From: Cutaneotrichosporon cavernicola
Lineage: Eukaryota; Basidiomycota; Tremellomycetes; Trichosporonales; Trichosporonaceae
DNA length: 64,000 bases
Direction of reading: 5' to 3'
Assembly: GCF_030864355.1 (NCBI RefSeq)
Contig: NC_083397.1
Span: 1,674,001 to 1,738,000, forward strand
The position numbers were made by a program, and so were the translations under genes. Positions 1 through 11,759 of the stretch are shown here, one piece after another; positions within the stretch are counted from its first letter, which is position 1, and each line of letters opens with the position of its first letter. The notes beneath the pieces are model-generated. The model had not been told where the DNA came from. It made no database searches and worked only from the letters and a program-made list of their open reading frames with translations.

Positions 1-117
1 GCTCGGACTTGCCAACCTTGCTTGGCTATCTCTACGTCTCCTTGCCTCGACGCTGGCTTCTGATACACCCTTGCCTGGCCAGCAGCTGAGCAGCCCTAAG
101 CGCACGACTGACCCCAG

Positions 118-3100
118 GTGTCGGTGTACCCGCTCATCCATGAGATCCGGGTCGACATTGTCGCGCACATCGGTGAGCTTGTGCATGAACATAGGAGCTG
201 ACACCAGACACGCCGCTCACGTACGACCAACTCGTCGCGCCCGACTCGACGTACACCATTATCAGACCACTGTGTGAGAAGTACCTGGCCCTCCGCAATC
301 CCAGTGTCGGTAAGTGCTCCGCAACGGCCAAGGCGGTCTCGGCGTAAACCTTGGCGACCCGAGTCACTTCGACCAACCTTCCCCCCTTCCCCCCACCTTT
401 CACTCTAACTCGGCTTACGCAGTCTTCTGCCTCCTCTTGAACAAGGTCCAGTTCATGACGGACTCGAATCAGATCACGATTGCAACGCTGAGCATTGCCC
501 GCGCCAAACTGTGCGAGATCCTCGCTGTGCGCGTGCTACGCGGGTGGAGTGAAAGGTCACTTGCGCTCGCGACGGTGCTACTTACCCCATGGCCGCTGTT
601 CCGCGGAGCCCCTGAGGATGTGATCCGCGGGGCTAAAGAGGACGGCGACGAGGAGGTGCTGGATGACACAGGGACAGCACTCGAGGTGAGGCAGCTTCAT
701 CGTTTGGGTGGTCAGCTGACGCCAGATGGCAATTATCTCGCAGAGCAAGGCGTTTATCCGCTCACCGTCGTGCCAGAAGGTCATTGGTGCGTACATTGGG
801 CACCCGGGCAGCTACCTCACTCTGGCTGGCAGCTGCTTCCCCCTTCACCTTCCCCCACCCCCTGACCCCGCTCACGCTCAGAGGGCATCTGGTCTGGCAA
901 GATCGTTTACACGTCGCTCAACACACACGCACTCATCCAAGACAACTACAAGAAGCGTCCGATCCAGATCTACAATCCCCATAAGGCACCCTTCCTTGAT
1001 CACTACCGTCTCAAGGTGCCCAAATATCGCGCAATCCTCGAGTATGCCAACTTTGTCATACTCTTCGTCCTCTACTGCCTCACTATTGAGAGGCTCGACC
1101 CTGGATACATGAATGTTTACGAGAGAGTGTTCATCGTGTATGCTCTCGCGTTCTCTTTGGATAAACTCGCGACCATCCGCGAGCATGGGTTGAAGGGTGT
1201 GTCCGTCAAACGAAGGGAGGAAACCTGACGCCAGTTTTCGCCAGTTCCATGGTCAACGGATTCGACTTGGGATTCGTATTCATCTTCATGATCTACCTCG
1301 GTGCGCGTGTACTCGGGACAGTATGGCACAACCAAAACGCGTTAGAGTTCGGCACAGACTTGCTGGCAATTGGTGCGCGACCTGCGGTGGCGGTGGAGTG
1401 CTGACGTACAGGTGCCGTGCTCATGTTCCCCCGTCTAGTGTTCATGACACTAGCGAATAACCTCATGGTCCTTAGCATCCGCTCCATGTTAACTGAGTTC
1501 TTCTGTGAGTTTAGCTCCGCTCCGTACTTCGCCCTTGGGTCCCAGCTGACTTCAGTCCTTATGAGCGTCGGAATCTTCTGCTTTTTAGGATTCGTGTACG
1601 CGCTCCGCACCCTCAACCAGTCCGTCGGCCTGAACTTGATCTGCTGGTGGCTGCTTGAAGTCTTCTTCGGCCTCGACGCTACGGGCTTCGAGCAAGCGCG
1701 TATGTGAACGGTTCGGAAGTAACTAACAGCAGACATGTTTCACCCCTACCTGGGCCCGATTCTAATGGCGACGTACGGCTTTCTGTCGAACACCCTCCTG
1801 ACGGTCGTGTGTGTCGCCGTTCTCGGAAACACCTTCTCTGCCATCAACGCAGACGCTTCGGCCGAATCCATGTTCCGCAAGGCTGTCGCCACGATCGAGG
1901 GCGTCAAAGCTGACATGGTGTTCAGCTACCAACTCCCATTCAACCTGCTTGCCCTGGCCGTCCTTTATCCCCTCAGCTTTATTCTCAGCCCTCGCTGGTT
2001 TCACAAGGTCAACGGTGAGTTGAAGCCTCCAGTTCTCTTTGCTGACAGCAGTCTTTATGATCCGTCTCACCAACCTTCCGGTTCTCCTCGCCATTGCATT
2101 CTATGATCGACAAAAGTTCAACCACCATCCATCATGGTGGGAGCAGCTCCGCGACTTCACGGACCGGTACCTCGGGCGGCTGACGATAGCCAGTGAGTTG
2201 AACCACCTTGGATTGTCGCTCACACGTCAGCCGAGGGCCTGGTCGGAGCTCGGATGGACATTTCTGCCGTGTTCGAGCTTGAGCGCGAGTACGGCGACGT
2301 CTACAAGAGCTGGGAGCTCGACGACGACGTCTTTGATGACGACGAAGATGGTGACGAGTGCGATGAGGAGGAGACCGTTGCCCTCGACGCCGGCCTCGTC
2401 GCAGGCAATGGTGGTACCATCGCGCTGTCACCGCTTGAGGATACGTTCCCGTCTATTGCAGGACTTCCCGTCCATCACCAGCGCCATCCCAGCCAGAGCG
2501 CGTCCCATATCCCTAATATCCCGCGCCACGAGAGACGCCGGTCCTTTGGTGGTCCACAGCTATCGCAATCGATGTCGACGGCTCCGCTGCCACGCGTTCG
2601 CCGTAACAGTGGCGTCTTGAATGGTCCCAGCCCTTTGGCGCGCATCTACACTCGCGATGACGGACCTGTGCGGCGCTCGACTATGGCAGTCGGTTCGCTT
2701 CCTGTTACATCGACATTGGCGAACTTCTCGTCGTCTCCTCGTCGCTCCAGGGCTTCCGCTTCTAACGAAACGAAGGACAGCTCTGCGTCCAACGCGTCGG
2801 GGCTGTCAAGGAGCCTAAGCACTAGCTCACCGAACAGCAACGACGGTCGTCCATGGAAGACTTCCTTCCAGCGTCCTGGTGTGGCTCCGATTGCAGAGGT
2901 GGCCACCCCCGTGCCGACGCCAAAACGGAGTGACTCCCCCCCAAGGCCTGAACTGGGACGGGGAGGCGCAAGAGTTCCATTCGCAGAGAGCAGTGACGAT
3001 GACGAAGGCAAGCGCAAAAGCCGCACTACTCAAATCAAGTTTGGTGACCTTCCGTCCGCAAACGAACTGCGCAGAACTTCCATGCAAAGTCCACCGTCGA

Positions 3101-3843
3101 ATCAGCACGCCGAACTTGCCGAGCCTGAGGCCAAACCAGCAACTCTTACGCCACGTTCGCCACGTTCGCCTGAAGCCAGACGAGGTGCGACTGTTGATGA
3201 CGAACTGGTGTCACCTAGATCCACATCTCCTATGACGGAGACGTCCAAGAGCAGCACTCCAGCCGCGAAGACGCCATCTACGAAGAGCGCAGCAGCAGCA
3301 GGGGCCTCTACTACGAGCAGCCCCGCGCCGGACGCGACAGCGGAGGAAGCGAAGAGCAGCGCGAGTGGTAGCAAGACAGCTCCTGTACCTGCAACTGCAC
3401 CTGCCCCTCCATCACCTACCTCCTCTCTGGCCCTGATACCGTTCCCCAAAAAGGTGGTGCGCCCTCCGGGCCCCGGTACAGCGCGGGGAGGTTCCACCTC
3501 TCAGTCGTCTCCTGCGGTTCCCCGTGCGAGTGGCACAGCCGCATCGCGGGTCCTGCCTCAACCGTCACCGCACCTCAAGGCGCAAGCTCCTAGCAGCAAC
3601 AAGCAGCCCAAAACGGCGTCTGAGCTCCTGGAGAGCATGGAGTCGCACATGACCTCGCACAACGAGCACCGGATGGACACACGGTCTGTTGAAGCGCAAC
3701 TCGCTGCGGTCGAGGCGCGGCAGCAGCGTATCGAGGACCTTCTCGAGCGCCTACTGCATTGTACCGAGTCTGAACGTGGAATGGACATCACCCCTCGCCG
3801 GCGTGGGAACCAGAACCATGACACTTTCGATGACGAGATCTGA
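118..3843 (+). CDS. YVC1: Yvc1/TRPY-like vacuolar cation (Ca2+) channel, 5' partial
   Basis: Fungal TRP channel; the family releases Ca2+ from the vacuole. Eleven exons read in one frame (118-172, 208-309, 423-685, 726-786, 882-1196, 1235-1372, 1412-1504, 1556-1699, 1733-2014, 2052-2192, 2231-3843), about 1068 visible codons. The start codon is not seen; the first exon follows a splice acceptor, so the 5' end lies in or left of the first 117 bases. Seen: a soluble N-terminal region (YPLIHEIRVDIVAHI, PLTYDQL), hydrophobic segments such as FVILFVLYCL and LGFVFIFMIYLGARVLG, and the Yvc1-type stretch NNLMVLSIRSML before the pore-side segments. The cytosolic tail after about residue 540 is long, acidic, then Ser/Pro-rich, ending in a short coiled coil (VEAQLAAVEARQQRIEDLL). 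Assignment is from family resemblance; the tail is longer than in yeast Yvc1. Confidence 0.85.
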
Positions 3844-4861
3844 GTGGTGAGTCTCAAGTTTCGCGGAACGTCCACATTTGTATCTCCTCCCATCGGTATG
3901 CCATAGTTTCACCACGCTCGTATCACATAGTCCGATATAGCCATCTTCGTCTCACATCCTGTGCAATACGTTCTCACGTCGCGTTGAAGCAGTGTGGGGG
4001 TGCCGATGTTGACGGACCTTCGTCGCGTTGAACGGGCGCGTTGTGCTTGGCTGAGGGTTGATTGTCCTGAGAGGAGGGCCCAATGTGAGACGTGAACGGG
4101 TAATCTGGGGCTTTATCTGGGACGCCAACGGTTAATAGGTGCGTAAGAGTGGAGTAAAGATTAACAGAGATTAATGGAGATAGAGCGCCGTGCCTCCTGA
4201 AGCAGGTGGCTTTCCGGACCTGATTCAGGGTGCGGAGCCGAGTTTGAGGTGCGGCAGTGCATCTTGCGATTGCGATGCAGTACTGCATCAACACAAATCA
4301 CGGATAAGAATACACTACACTACGCGTCTCACAATCGTGCTACAGTCATGGACTGCATTCGAAAAGCGGAATGATCTTTTATTTGTCAATTCAACAAGTG
4401 GGAGTGGTGTGATGGGATTGTGTAGAGATAACTGTGCCGATTAGCTGATGGGATGGGTCCGGAGGAAAAGGTAAGATGTAAGCATGGCGTATTATGCACG
4501 CGACAATTTGCTATTGTCCCCTATTGCCTCCTTGGCTATCCCACCCTCCCAGGGGAGTTGTTGTTGACCCTGCTCCGGGATACCCACCCCTATATGGTGT
4601 GTGAGCCGGTTTGACAGACTGGCACAGATACACAGATCCATCCATCCATCCATCCATCCATCCATCCATCCATCCATCCATCCATCCATCCATCCGATCC
4701 CACACTTTACTATCGCACAGCTCTCTCCTTCTTAACTCTTTATTATCCACTATCCCATAATCACAGCTTGGAACAAGACACGTTTCTACTTTCTCCTTTT
4801 CTACTTCTCATTCACCTTCCTTCTCTCCCTTCCTACATATACATTCATATCCTAGTTAATC
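3844..4861. other. Intergenic region with microsatellite
   Basis: Contains the 3' flank of the channel gene and the promoter/leader of the UAP1-like gene. Only a tetranucleotide repeat (4636-4695) and pyrimidine-rich stretches just before the UAP1 ATG are recognisable. A reverse-strand frame here merely translates the repeat and is not a gene. Confidence 0.6.
4636..4695. repeat. (ATCC)15 microsatellite
   Basis: Fifteen uninterrupted copies of ATCC, about 165 bp upstream of the UAP1-like start codon. Likely length-polymorphic. Confidence 0.95.
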
Positions 4862-6604
4862 ATGACCATCACCAACGGACACGCAAACGGCCACGCAAAC
4901 GGGCATGCCAACGGCAACGGACACGCCTCCATCGCGACTCTCCGCAAGACGTACGAGGACGCCGGCCAGAGCCACGTCTTCTCGTTCTGGGACAAGCTCA
5001 ACGCAGGAGAGCAGGAGTCCCTGGCCACCCAGCTGGCCAGCATCGACGTTGCCCGCGTCAACAGGATCTACCGCAACGCCATGGCCGCCGAAGCCCCGCC
5101 CACTGCTGACGGCCTGGCTCCGCCTCTGGTCGGCAAGGACATTTCGCGTTCCCCCTCCCCCGCGCCCGAGGAGGCCGGCCCTCTCCCCGAAGAGGCCGTT
5201 GCCTCCTCTTCGTCTCCTGACGCAGCCCGGTGGCGCGATGTCGGCCTCCGCGCCGTCGCGGACGGTACCGTCGCGGTCCTCCTCCTCGCTGGAGGACAGG
5301 GAAGCCGCCTCGGCTCCCCCAACCCCAAGGGCATGTACGACCTCGGCCTGCCGTCGTCCAACAGCCTCTTCGCTTACCAGGCCGGCCGTATCCGTAAGCT
5401 CCAGGCCCTTGCTGCTGCCCACGCCGGCAAGGACCCTAAGGACGTCCGCCTGCGCTGGTACGTTATGACTTCGGGCCCGACGCGCCCCGTCACCGAGGCG
5501 TACTTTGCCGAGATGAAGTACTTTGGCCTCGACCCCAACGACGTCGTCTTCTTTGAGCAGGGTGAGTCGCGACGTGGCGGTGGTGGAGGTGGGCGGTCGT
5601 GCGGCCGTGTCACGTTTCGCCCAGGATGACAATTGGCTCTCGAGTGTCCACCACCGCCACCAGCCTAACCTCTGCAGCATAGCTTCCCAAGCTGCTGCGC
5701 TGGAGTCTCCGCGCTAACAACAGGTGTCCTTCCCGCCCTCTCGAACGACGGCAAGCTCCTCCTCGCCGGTCCCGGCAAGGTGTTCACCGCGCCCGACGGT
5801 AACGGCGGGCTGTACGCTGCCCTCCGCCGCCCCGTCAACGCCAACACGGACATGACCGTGCTCTCGGACCTGCACGCCCGCGGGATCAAGTACATCCACG
5901 CGTACTGTGTCGACAACTGCCTCGTCAAGGTTGCCGACCCCGTCTTCGTCGGCTGCTGCATTGAGCGTGACGCGCAGTGCGGCGCAAAGGTCGTGCGCAA
6001 GACGATCCCGACCGAGAGCGTTGGCGTCATTGCCAAGCGCGGTGAGGCGTACGGCGTCATCGAGTACTCTGAGCTGCCCGCCGCCAAGGCCGAGCAGCGC
6101 GACGCCAAGGGCGACCTCGCGTTCTGGGCCGCCAACATTGCCAACCATTTCTACACAACCGATTTCCTCGACACGGTCGAGGCCATGGAGCGTAAGATGG
6201 TCTTCCACATTGCGCGCAAGAAGATTCCCCACGTCGACATTGCCACTGGCGAGCAGCTCAACCCCAAGGAGCCCAACGGCATGAAGCTCGAGATGTTCAT
6301 CTTTGACGTGTTCCCCTTCGTGCCGGCACTGAGCGTGCTCGAGGTCGACCGTGCCGAGGAGTTTAGCGGGCTTAAGAACGCACCCGGGTCCAAGTCGGAC
6401 TCGCCTGAGACAAGCCGCCGCGACCTCCTCGCCCAGCAGCGCCGCTGGGTGCTTGCTGCCGGTGCGACAATTGCCGACGGCGTCGAGGTCGAGGTTACCC
6501 CCGACGTCACGTATGGTGGCGAGGGCCTCGAGTTTGTCGCGGGCAACAACTTTGTGCGCTCGGGCGCTATTGGCCGGCCAGAGGACGTCGCCGCGCTTGT
6601 TTGA
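4862..6604 (+). CDS. UAP1: UDP-N-acetylglucosamine pyrophosphorylase
   Basis: Converts GlcNAc-1-phosphate and UTP to UDP-GlcNAc, the precursor for chitin, GPI anchors and N-glycans; cytosolic. Two exons (4862-5561, 5724-6604) give 526 aa, close to the family's usual 480-520. The nucleotide-binding signature LLLAGGQGSRLG followed by PNPKGMYDLGLPS lies near residues 140-165. Further family stretches are WYVMTSGPT, GNGGLYAAL, a YCVDNCLVKVADP region, KRGEAYGVIEYSEL and IFDVFPF. The N-terminus is a short Asn/Gly/His-rich tail (NGHANGHANG). The single 162-nt intron is long for this window, and splicing joins FFEQG to VLPAL exactly as in homologues. Strong assignment; essential for wall synthesis in other fungi (known for the family). 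Confidence 0.95.
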
Positions 6605-6966
6605 TCACGATTCCATTTCACGGACACTGGACCCTCAGCATGTAGTATACCCCAGCAGGCATGCATCGAACCATAGCTCATCGCGGCGGTTAAGGGGTTG
6701 TGAGATGCGCGCTGACACTGACAAGGATGGCAGAAGGCCTGTGTGTCCGCCACCCCAAGTGTTCATTTCACAAATCGCATCGTGCTGTTGGTCATCACCC
6801 ACTCATTCTATGTCTCATTCACTCTTGATCTCAAAAGCTTGCCGTGAATGCTTCCTTAATCCTTATCCTTCCTTAATCTGTCTGTCTTCAACTTCACACT
6901 CCCACAACTCGTTCCCCAGTTATTACCGCTCTTGGCTGCAATTCTGCTACCAAGTCACAGCCGCGG
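6605..6966. other. Convergent 3' intergenic region
   Basis: Lies between the 3' ends of the UAP1-like gene and the His-rich gene on the opposite strand. AT-richer than the flanking coding DNA; no element recognised. Confidence 0.6.
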
Positions 6967-9900
6967 TCAAACAGTGCAGCTGCAAATCTTGGAAGCGCCA
7001 CCATGCGAATGCGAGCAAGCGTGTGCAATCGCATGAGCGATCTGGGGACTGGAATGCACAGCACCGTTGACTCCAAAGGGCCCGGCGTGGCTGTGGTGGC
7101 TACTGGCGGAATGGTGGCTGTGATGACTGTGGTGGCTGTGATGACTGCGGTGACTGCCGGCGGAGTGGTGACTATGATAACTGCCGGCAGAGTGGTTGGA
7201 ACAAACCGACGACACCGACGACGCTACCGACGCACGGCGCTCGCACACGCATGCCGGCTCGTGGGTGTGCGGGTGAGGGCGCGGGTGGGGATGCGGATGC
7301 GGGTGCGAGTGGCGGTGAGGGCACGCCGTCTGCGGCGGTGTGGGGAGCGAGTGCGGCGGCGTCGAGTTGCAGCGCTGAATGTTGATCGGCTGCGCGCAAG
7401 GCGAGTTGCCCGCCGTCATGGCACAAGGGGGAGGAGGGGGGGAAGACTGGTCATGCGCCTGCGCGCGCAAAGGTGGTGCGGCCCACTTGGGAGGGTAGAC
7501 GTGCTCGACTGGGGTGCTGTCACACTTGAGAGGTGGAGCGGGAGGAACCGCGGGAGGAATGCAATGAGCTGAAGCTGGAGGAGAGCAAGGAGCTGCAGCG
7601 GTAGGCGTCGCCTGGACCACGGGTCCCTCGTAGAAAGTCGCGACTCTCTTGGGCTTGCGGTTCGTGTTGGTCTTTCTCTTCTTCTTGTCCTTCTTGTTCT
7701 CCTTGGGTCCCTTCTCCTCCGCCTCCTCACACTCCCCAACGTTCTCAGTCTCCGCCTCCACTGACTTGCGGAAGCGGCCGTCAGACATAGAAGCAATGAC
7801 GTACACGGCCTGGTCAGAGAGGGCGGGGTGGTGGACGCGGTTCGGGTCCTCATTCCCGGAGAACAGCGAGGCAATGTACTGCTGCTCCTCGAAGGTGAGA
7901 CGCTCAACCACGTCATCAAGGGGCTCATCGTCCACCGTGCTGGCACCAGAGGAGGTACCGGAAAGCGGGAGCGGGTGCGCAAGCGCCACTGAGTAAAGGT
8001 TCCAGTCGGTGACCTGAGCGAATTGCGAGTTGCCAAGCGTCGGGGCGTCCATCGGCGGGCGCGGCACGCAGTGCGTCGAGTAGCTCGATGAGATGAGGAC
8101 GTGGTCTGGGATAGGCTCTCTCTCAGCGTGGACGTGGCCAGGTGGAGGGATCGTCGACGCATGGACGTGGCCCTCGTGGATGTGGCCCATTGGGGGGAGC
8201 GCCATCGTGTGGGCGTGGCCCTCGGCGTGGGTGTGGCCGAGTGTCGAGGCGTGGGCGTGGCCGAGTGCCGAGGAGTGGGCGTGTTCCGCCGCCGGCGCAT
8301 GTGGGAGTGCCGGGTGAGTCGACGCGGCCGGGGCAGGAAGCGACGGCATGGCAGTGGGAGCATGTGGGAGTGCTGTCGGCACACCAGGGGTTGCGGCCAC
8401 GGCTTGGGGGAAGGGAGCCGCCGGCTTGCTGGACGGCGAAGGGTGCATGCCGTAGCCGGGGTGGACATACGAACCGGGGACGCCAGGTGGTTTGTAGTCC
8501 GGTCCGTAGTTGCCACAGCCCTGCACCACTTCCGCCGCCTCATTCTGGGTGTCGTCGCCTGTGTACTTCTGGATAGCGGAGACGCCCTGGGCGAGAATGT
8601 TCGTGAGCTTCCCAACGCTACCCGAAGCCTGGCTCACAGCGGAGACATTGGACTCGCCGGGAAGGACCGTAGTAGCAACGTCAAGCACACCTGGAAGAGC
8701 AGGTTTGGCAGCCGAAGTGTGCGACGGCAGCTTGTGCTCTTCAGTCTTGGAAGACGACGAGCTGGATGAGCTGGATGAGCTGGATGAGCTGGATGAGCTG
8801 GATGAGTCCGACGAGCTGGACGAGTTGCCTGTCCCGTGACTGGATGACGACAAGCCGAGCGCGGACTGCAGTATGGGTAACAACACGGCATTGGTCGGCG
8901 TGGGAGGAACGCTGAACACAGGTGCCCCGGTGTGGTCGGGCATGATGGGGTGAATATCCGGGTGCTTTGGCGCGACTGGAGAAGACATGACAGACGACAT
9001 CGAGGCCACGGTGGCGTGACGGGGCTCGACCTTCGTGGCGACGCGAATGTAGGGCTCAAGGTCCTCAAGGTCGGCCGAGACGCTCGAGATCATGCTGTTG
9101 GTACGGGGGCGCATGGATCCGATGCTGCCAGCGCCGTGCCCAGCGGCGTAACTTGGGACGCCGAACGTCGCATGGTGGTTAAGAGGCTTGGGCGTCACGG
9201 AATCAGGGCGGAATTGGGGGGCGTTTCGCCCGATGACGCTAACGACTTCGCCGTTCGAGCCGAGCCTGAAAGCGATGCTGGGACCAACGGCGCCCATCGA
9301 GCCCCCAAGCGCAGCGGAAACGCCAGTGCTGACGGAGACGTCGGCGTTTTGGATGCCGTGCCCAGGATCGAGGACGGTGACGGTCTCGTTGGGGCGGGGA
9401 ATGGGGACGTCAAGCGGAATACCGTGCTCGAGGCCAAGGACAATCGTGGTCGCGCCGTCCTTGCCGCTGTTGCTGTCCTTGCCGCTTTTGCTATCCTTGC
9501 CCGCTCTTCCCCTTCTTATACTTGCCCTTTCCGTCCTTACTCTTGCTCTTGCCCTTCGTGTCCTTGGCGGGCTTGATGCTGAGCCCGTTGGGTCCAGGAG
9601 GAGGGTCGTCCGAGAGCACACTCACGCTGTCGCTCTGCTCGTGCGTACCAGTTGTCGAGCTTGAGCCAGACGAGCTGTCGCTGTCAGACGAACTCGAGGA
9701 ACTTGAACTCGAACTCGAACTCGAACTCGAGCATTCCGACGAGATCGACACCAGCGACGGCGAGCGGATCAGCGTTGCGCCCGTTGCCATGCTGACAGTG
9801 CCCTTGGTCGCGGCGGTAGCGAAGCTGGCATTGCTCTTTGTCAGCCCCTTTGGGAAGCAGGAGCTGCCCTTGGTCGCACTCATCGCGAAGCCAGAGATGC

Positions 9901-10354
9901 CCCCGGCCGCGCTCGTCGCGAAGCTGGGGTTCCCCACGGCCACAGTTACGGCCGCCTCCACGGCTGGACATCGGCACAGCTCGTGCTGCGGGTGACCGCA
10001 ATGGCAGCGCATGCGACCGGCGGCGGTCTCTAGTCCCTTGGCCTTGCCGACAATGTTGGAGAGAATGGCGGCCCAGGCGGGATGGGCGTGGACGGCGGTA
10101 AGCTGGTGTCAGCGGCGTGTCAGCGGCGTGTCAGGTCGGCTTGGCCATGGGAAAGGAAGGCATGAAGCGAGCCACCGAGATGAGTTGGAGCGCCGTGTTT
10201 CAGTCTTGCTCGGCAGCGGCTTCTCCGGTCAGGTAGGCGGACTCACAAAAGTCTGCTCGACGCGGAGAAGTGCAAGCGCCGAGCGCATTCCCTTTGCCTC
10301 GCCGTAAGTGAAGGCGCGGGCTTCAACGAGGGAGGTGAAGTCTCTATGGGGCAT
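6967..10354 (-). CDS. Unrecognised Ser-rich, His-rich low-complexity protein
   Basis: Family not recognised. Model: exons 10247-10354, 9541-10102 and 6967-9503, about 1068 aa, starting MPHRDFTSLVEARAF. The first intron is canonical (ends CTGACACCAG). The second, 9504-9540 (37 nt), is inferred because the frame must change there; it lacks the CTGAC motif and is the weakest part. The N-terminal ~60 residues look folded (AWAAILSNIVGKAKGL), then a Cys/His patch (MRCHCGHPQHELCRCP), poly-Ser tracts, a repeated His module (GHIHEGHVHAS, PPGHVHAE), a short ordered segment (TFEEQQYIASLFSGNEDP), a Lys-rich stretch, and a C-terminal tail dense in His (HSHPHPHPHPRPHPH, then SHHSHHSHHSHH) ending CSCTV. Metal binding is an inference from composition. 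It could also be a scaffold; no catalytic motif is visible. Confidence 0.6.
8755..8815. repeat. 9-bp coding repeat encoding poly-Ser
   Basis: Imperfect tandem GATGAGCTG on the plus strand, read as Ser codons in the minus-strand His-rich gene. A second, 6-bp Ser-coding repeat lies at about 9697-9733. Both are expansion-prone coding repeats. Confidence 0.85.
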
Positions 10355-10471
10355 GATGTGTAGTGAAAGAAGGTGGTTTTATGGGTGAGGGTGAGTGTGT
10401 AAGTGTGGGATGAGAGTTGGAAGGTTGGGAGGGGAACGACTTTGGTTATAGCTTGCAGTGTAATGTCAAGT

Positions 10472-10498
10472 GGGGTTGAGTGGGTTGAGTGGGTTGAG
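10472..10498. repeat. 9-bp tandem repeat, about 3 copies
   Basis: Three copies of (T/G)GGGTTGAG about 120-145 bp upstream of the His-rich gene start. Confidence 0.8.
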
Positions 10499-10800
10499 TG
10501 GTGTTTGGAATGGCTGGGTGGGGTTGAAGAGTATCCGTGCGGGGTGCGAGGGTTACATAGACACAGACCCCCCCCCCTCTCTCTCTCTCCTTTTTCATAG
10601 CAAGGGGAGCGAACAGAAGCGTTGAATTGGTAGATCCGGTGGATCGGGGGGCGACTAGCCCATTGCGCCCATTTCTCAAGCCGATCAACGCACAGTGCTC
10701 CTCCTTGTCATCCTCTCAATCCTCTCAGTTTCCACAAAAGTCGCGCAATCCATCAAACGCGGAATGTGGAATACTCATGTATCTTATCTCATCATCTCCC

Positions 10801-10835
10801 AGTCAGCAGTCAGCAGTCAGCAGTCAGCAGTCAGC
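10801..10835. repeat. 7-bp tandem repeat AGTCAGC x5
   Basis: Five perfect copies of AGTCAGC, about 195-230 bp upstream of the UPF0303 start codon. Confidence 0.9.
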
Positions 10836-11028
10836 AACTTTGTTGTCAATAATCACAACGTGAATGGAGCAAATGCAACAAGGGGAACAAGCGGAACATT
10901 CATGCCGATCACCCACGTGCCCACCGATGACGTTGCCGCCACTTACCGACTCGTCCGGCACTCGTCACTCGTCACTCGAACACACTGATTTCCATGCAAC
11001 TAGTTGATACTCCCACACCGCTCTCACA

Positions 11029-11730
11029 ATGGCACACCCAATCCACGCCGTCGATCACGTCAACGCCTTTGACCCGGCCGGACTGTCGTCCCAGACGAGC
11101 GCCAAGATCGCCTCCATCGTCGCGCAGCAGGAGGCCGTACTGCGCTTCCGCAAGTTTGACAGCGACATTGCGTGGGAGGTGGGTAACGTTGTGCGTGAGA
11201 CGTTCTTGGCTGCGCGTGCGGCAGGCCGACATGCCGTGAACAGCGGTATCGTCATCCACATCGAGACGTTTACGGGCCACACGCTGTTTTCGTGTGCGGT
11301 CGGGCCGTCGCCTACGGTGGGGCCTGACAACTGGTGAGTCGCGCTTTGGGTTCGCTCAACCGGTCCGTTTGGATGGCTGCAGCAGGACACAAGTCGATTG
11401 GTGGGCATCCTCAGCTAACTCCAGGATCTGGGTGCGGGGCAAGTTTAACGTCGTCAAGCGCTTCAACGTCTCGAGTTTGCGTAAGGGACGCGAGATTGCG
11501 GCCAATGGTCAGACGCCCGAGCAGAAGGGCCTCAACTTTCCCGAGTTTGCGTGCCATGGCGGCGGTGAGTCGCATCTTTGGGTCCTCTAACTCTAGCCTT
11601 CCCAATCTGGCTCGCGGGGTGCGATGTTGCGCCCATTGGCGCCATTGTCGTCTCAGGCCTCCCCCAGCTCGAGGACCACCAGCTCATCATCGACTCGTTC
11701 GCAAAGGCCGACCAGCTGTTCCACGTCTAG
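11029..11730 (+). CDS. UPF0303 / HbpS-like (DUF336) family protein
   Basis: Three exons (11029-11333, 11425-11564, 11597-11730) give 192 aa, normal for the family (150-190). Typical segments are DIAWEVGNVVRETF, IHIETFTGHTLFSCAVG, the DNWIWVRGKFNVVKRFNVSS block, FPEFACHGGAFPIWLAG after splicing, and the C-terminal VAPIGAIVVSGLPQLEDHQL with HQLIIDSFAKA. The domain is known from haem-binding/degrading HbpS-like proteins, but many fungal members have no proven activity. The start is the first ATG after a TC-rich leader. The second intron closes one codon inside the Gly-Gly turn. Cytosolic by default, as no leader is visible. Confidence 0.8.
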
Positions 11731-11759
11731 CTCAATACTGTAATGCATCTAGAGTCCCT

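Larger units (their letters stand above)
10355..11028. other. Divergent promoter region
   Basis: Shared upstream region of the His-rich gene (minus) and the UPF0303 gene (plus). It carries two short tandem arrays (10472-10498 and 10801-10835) and a C/CT-rich tract near 10567-10590. No specific binding site was recognised. Confidence 0.6.

Noticed and set aside
4492..4750. Reverse-strand frames translating to MDGWMDGW repeats
   Set aside because: Pure translation of the (ATCC)15 microsatellite in more than one frame; no gene.
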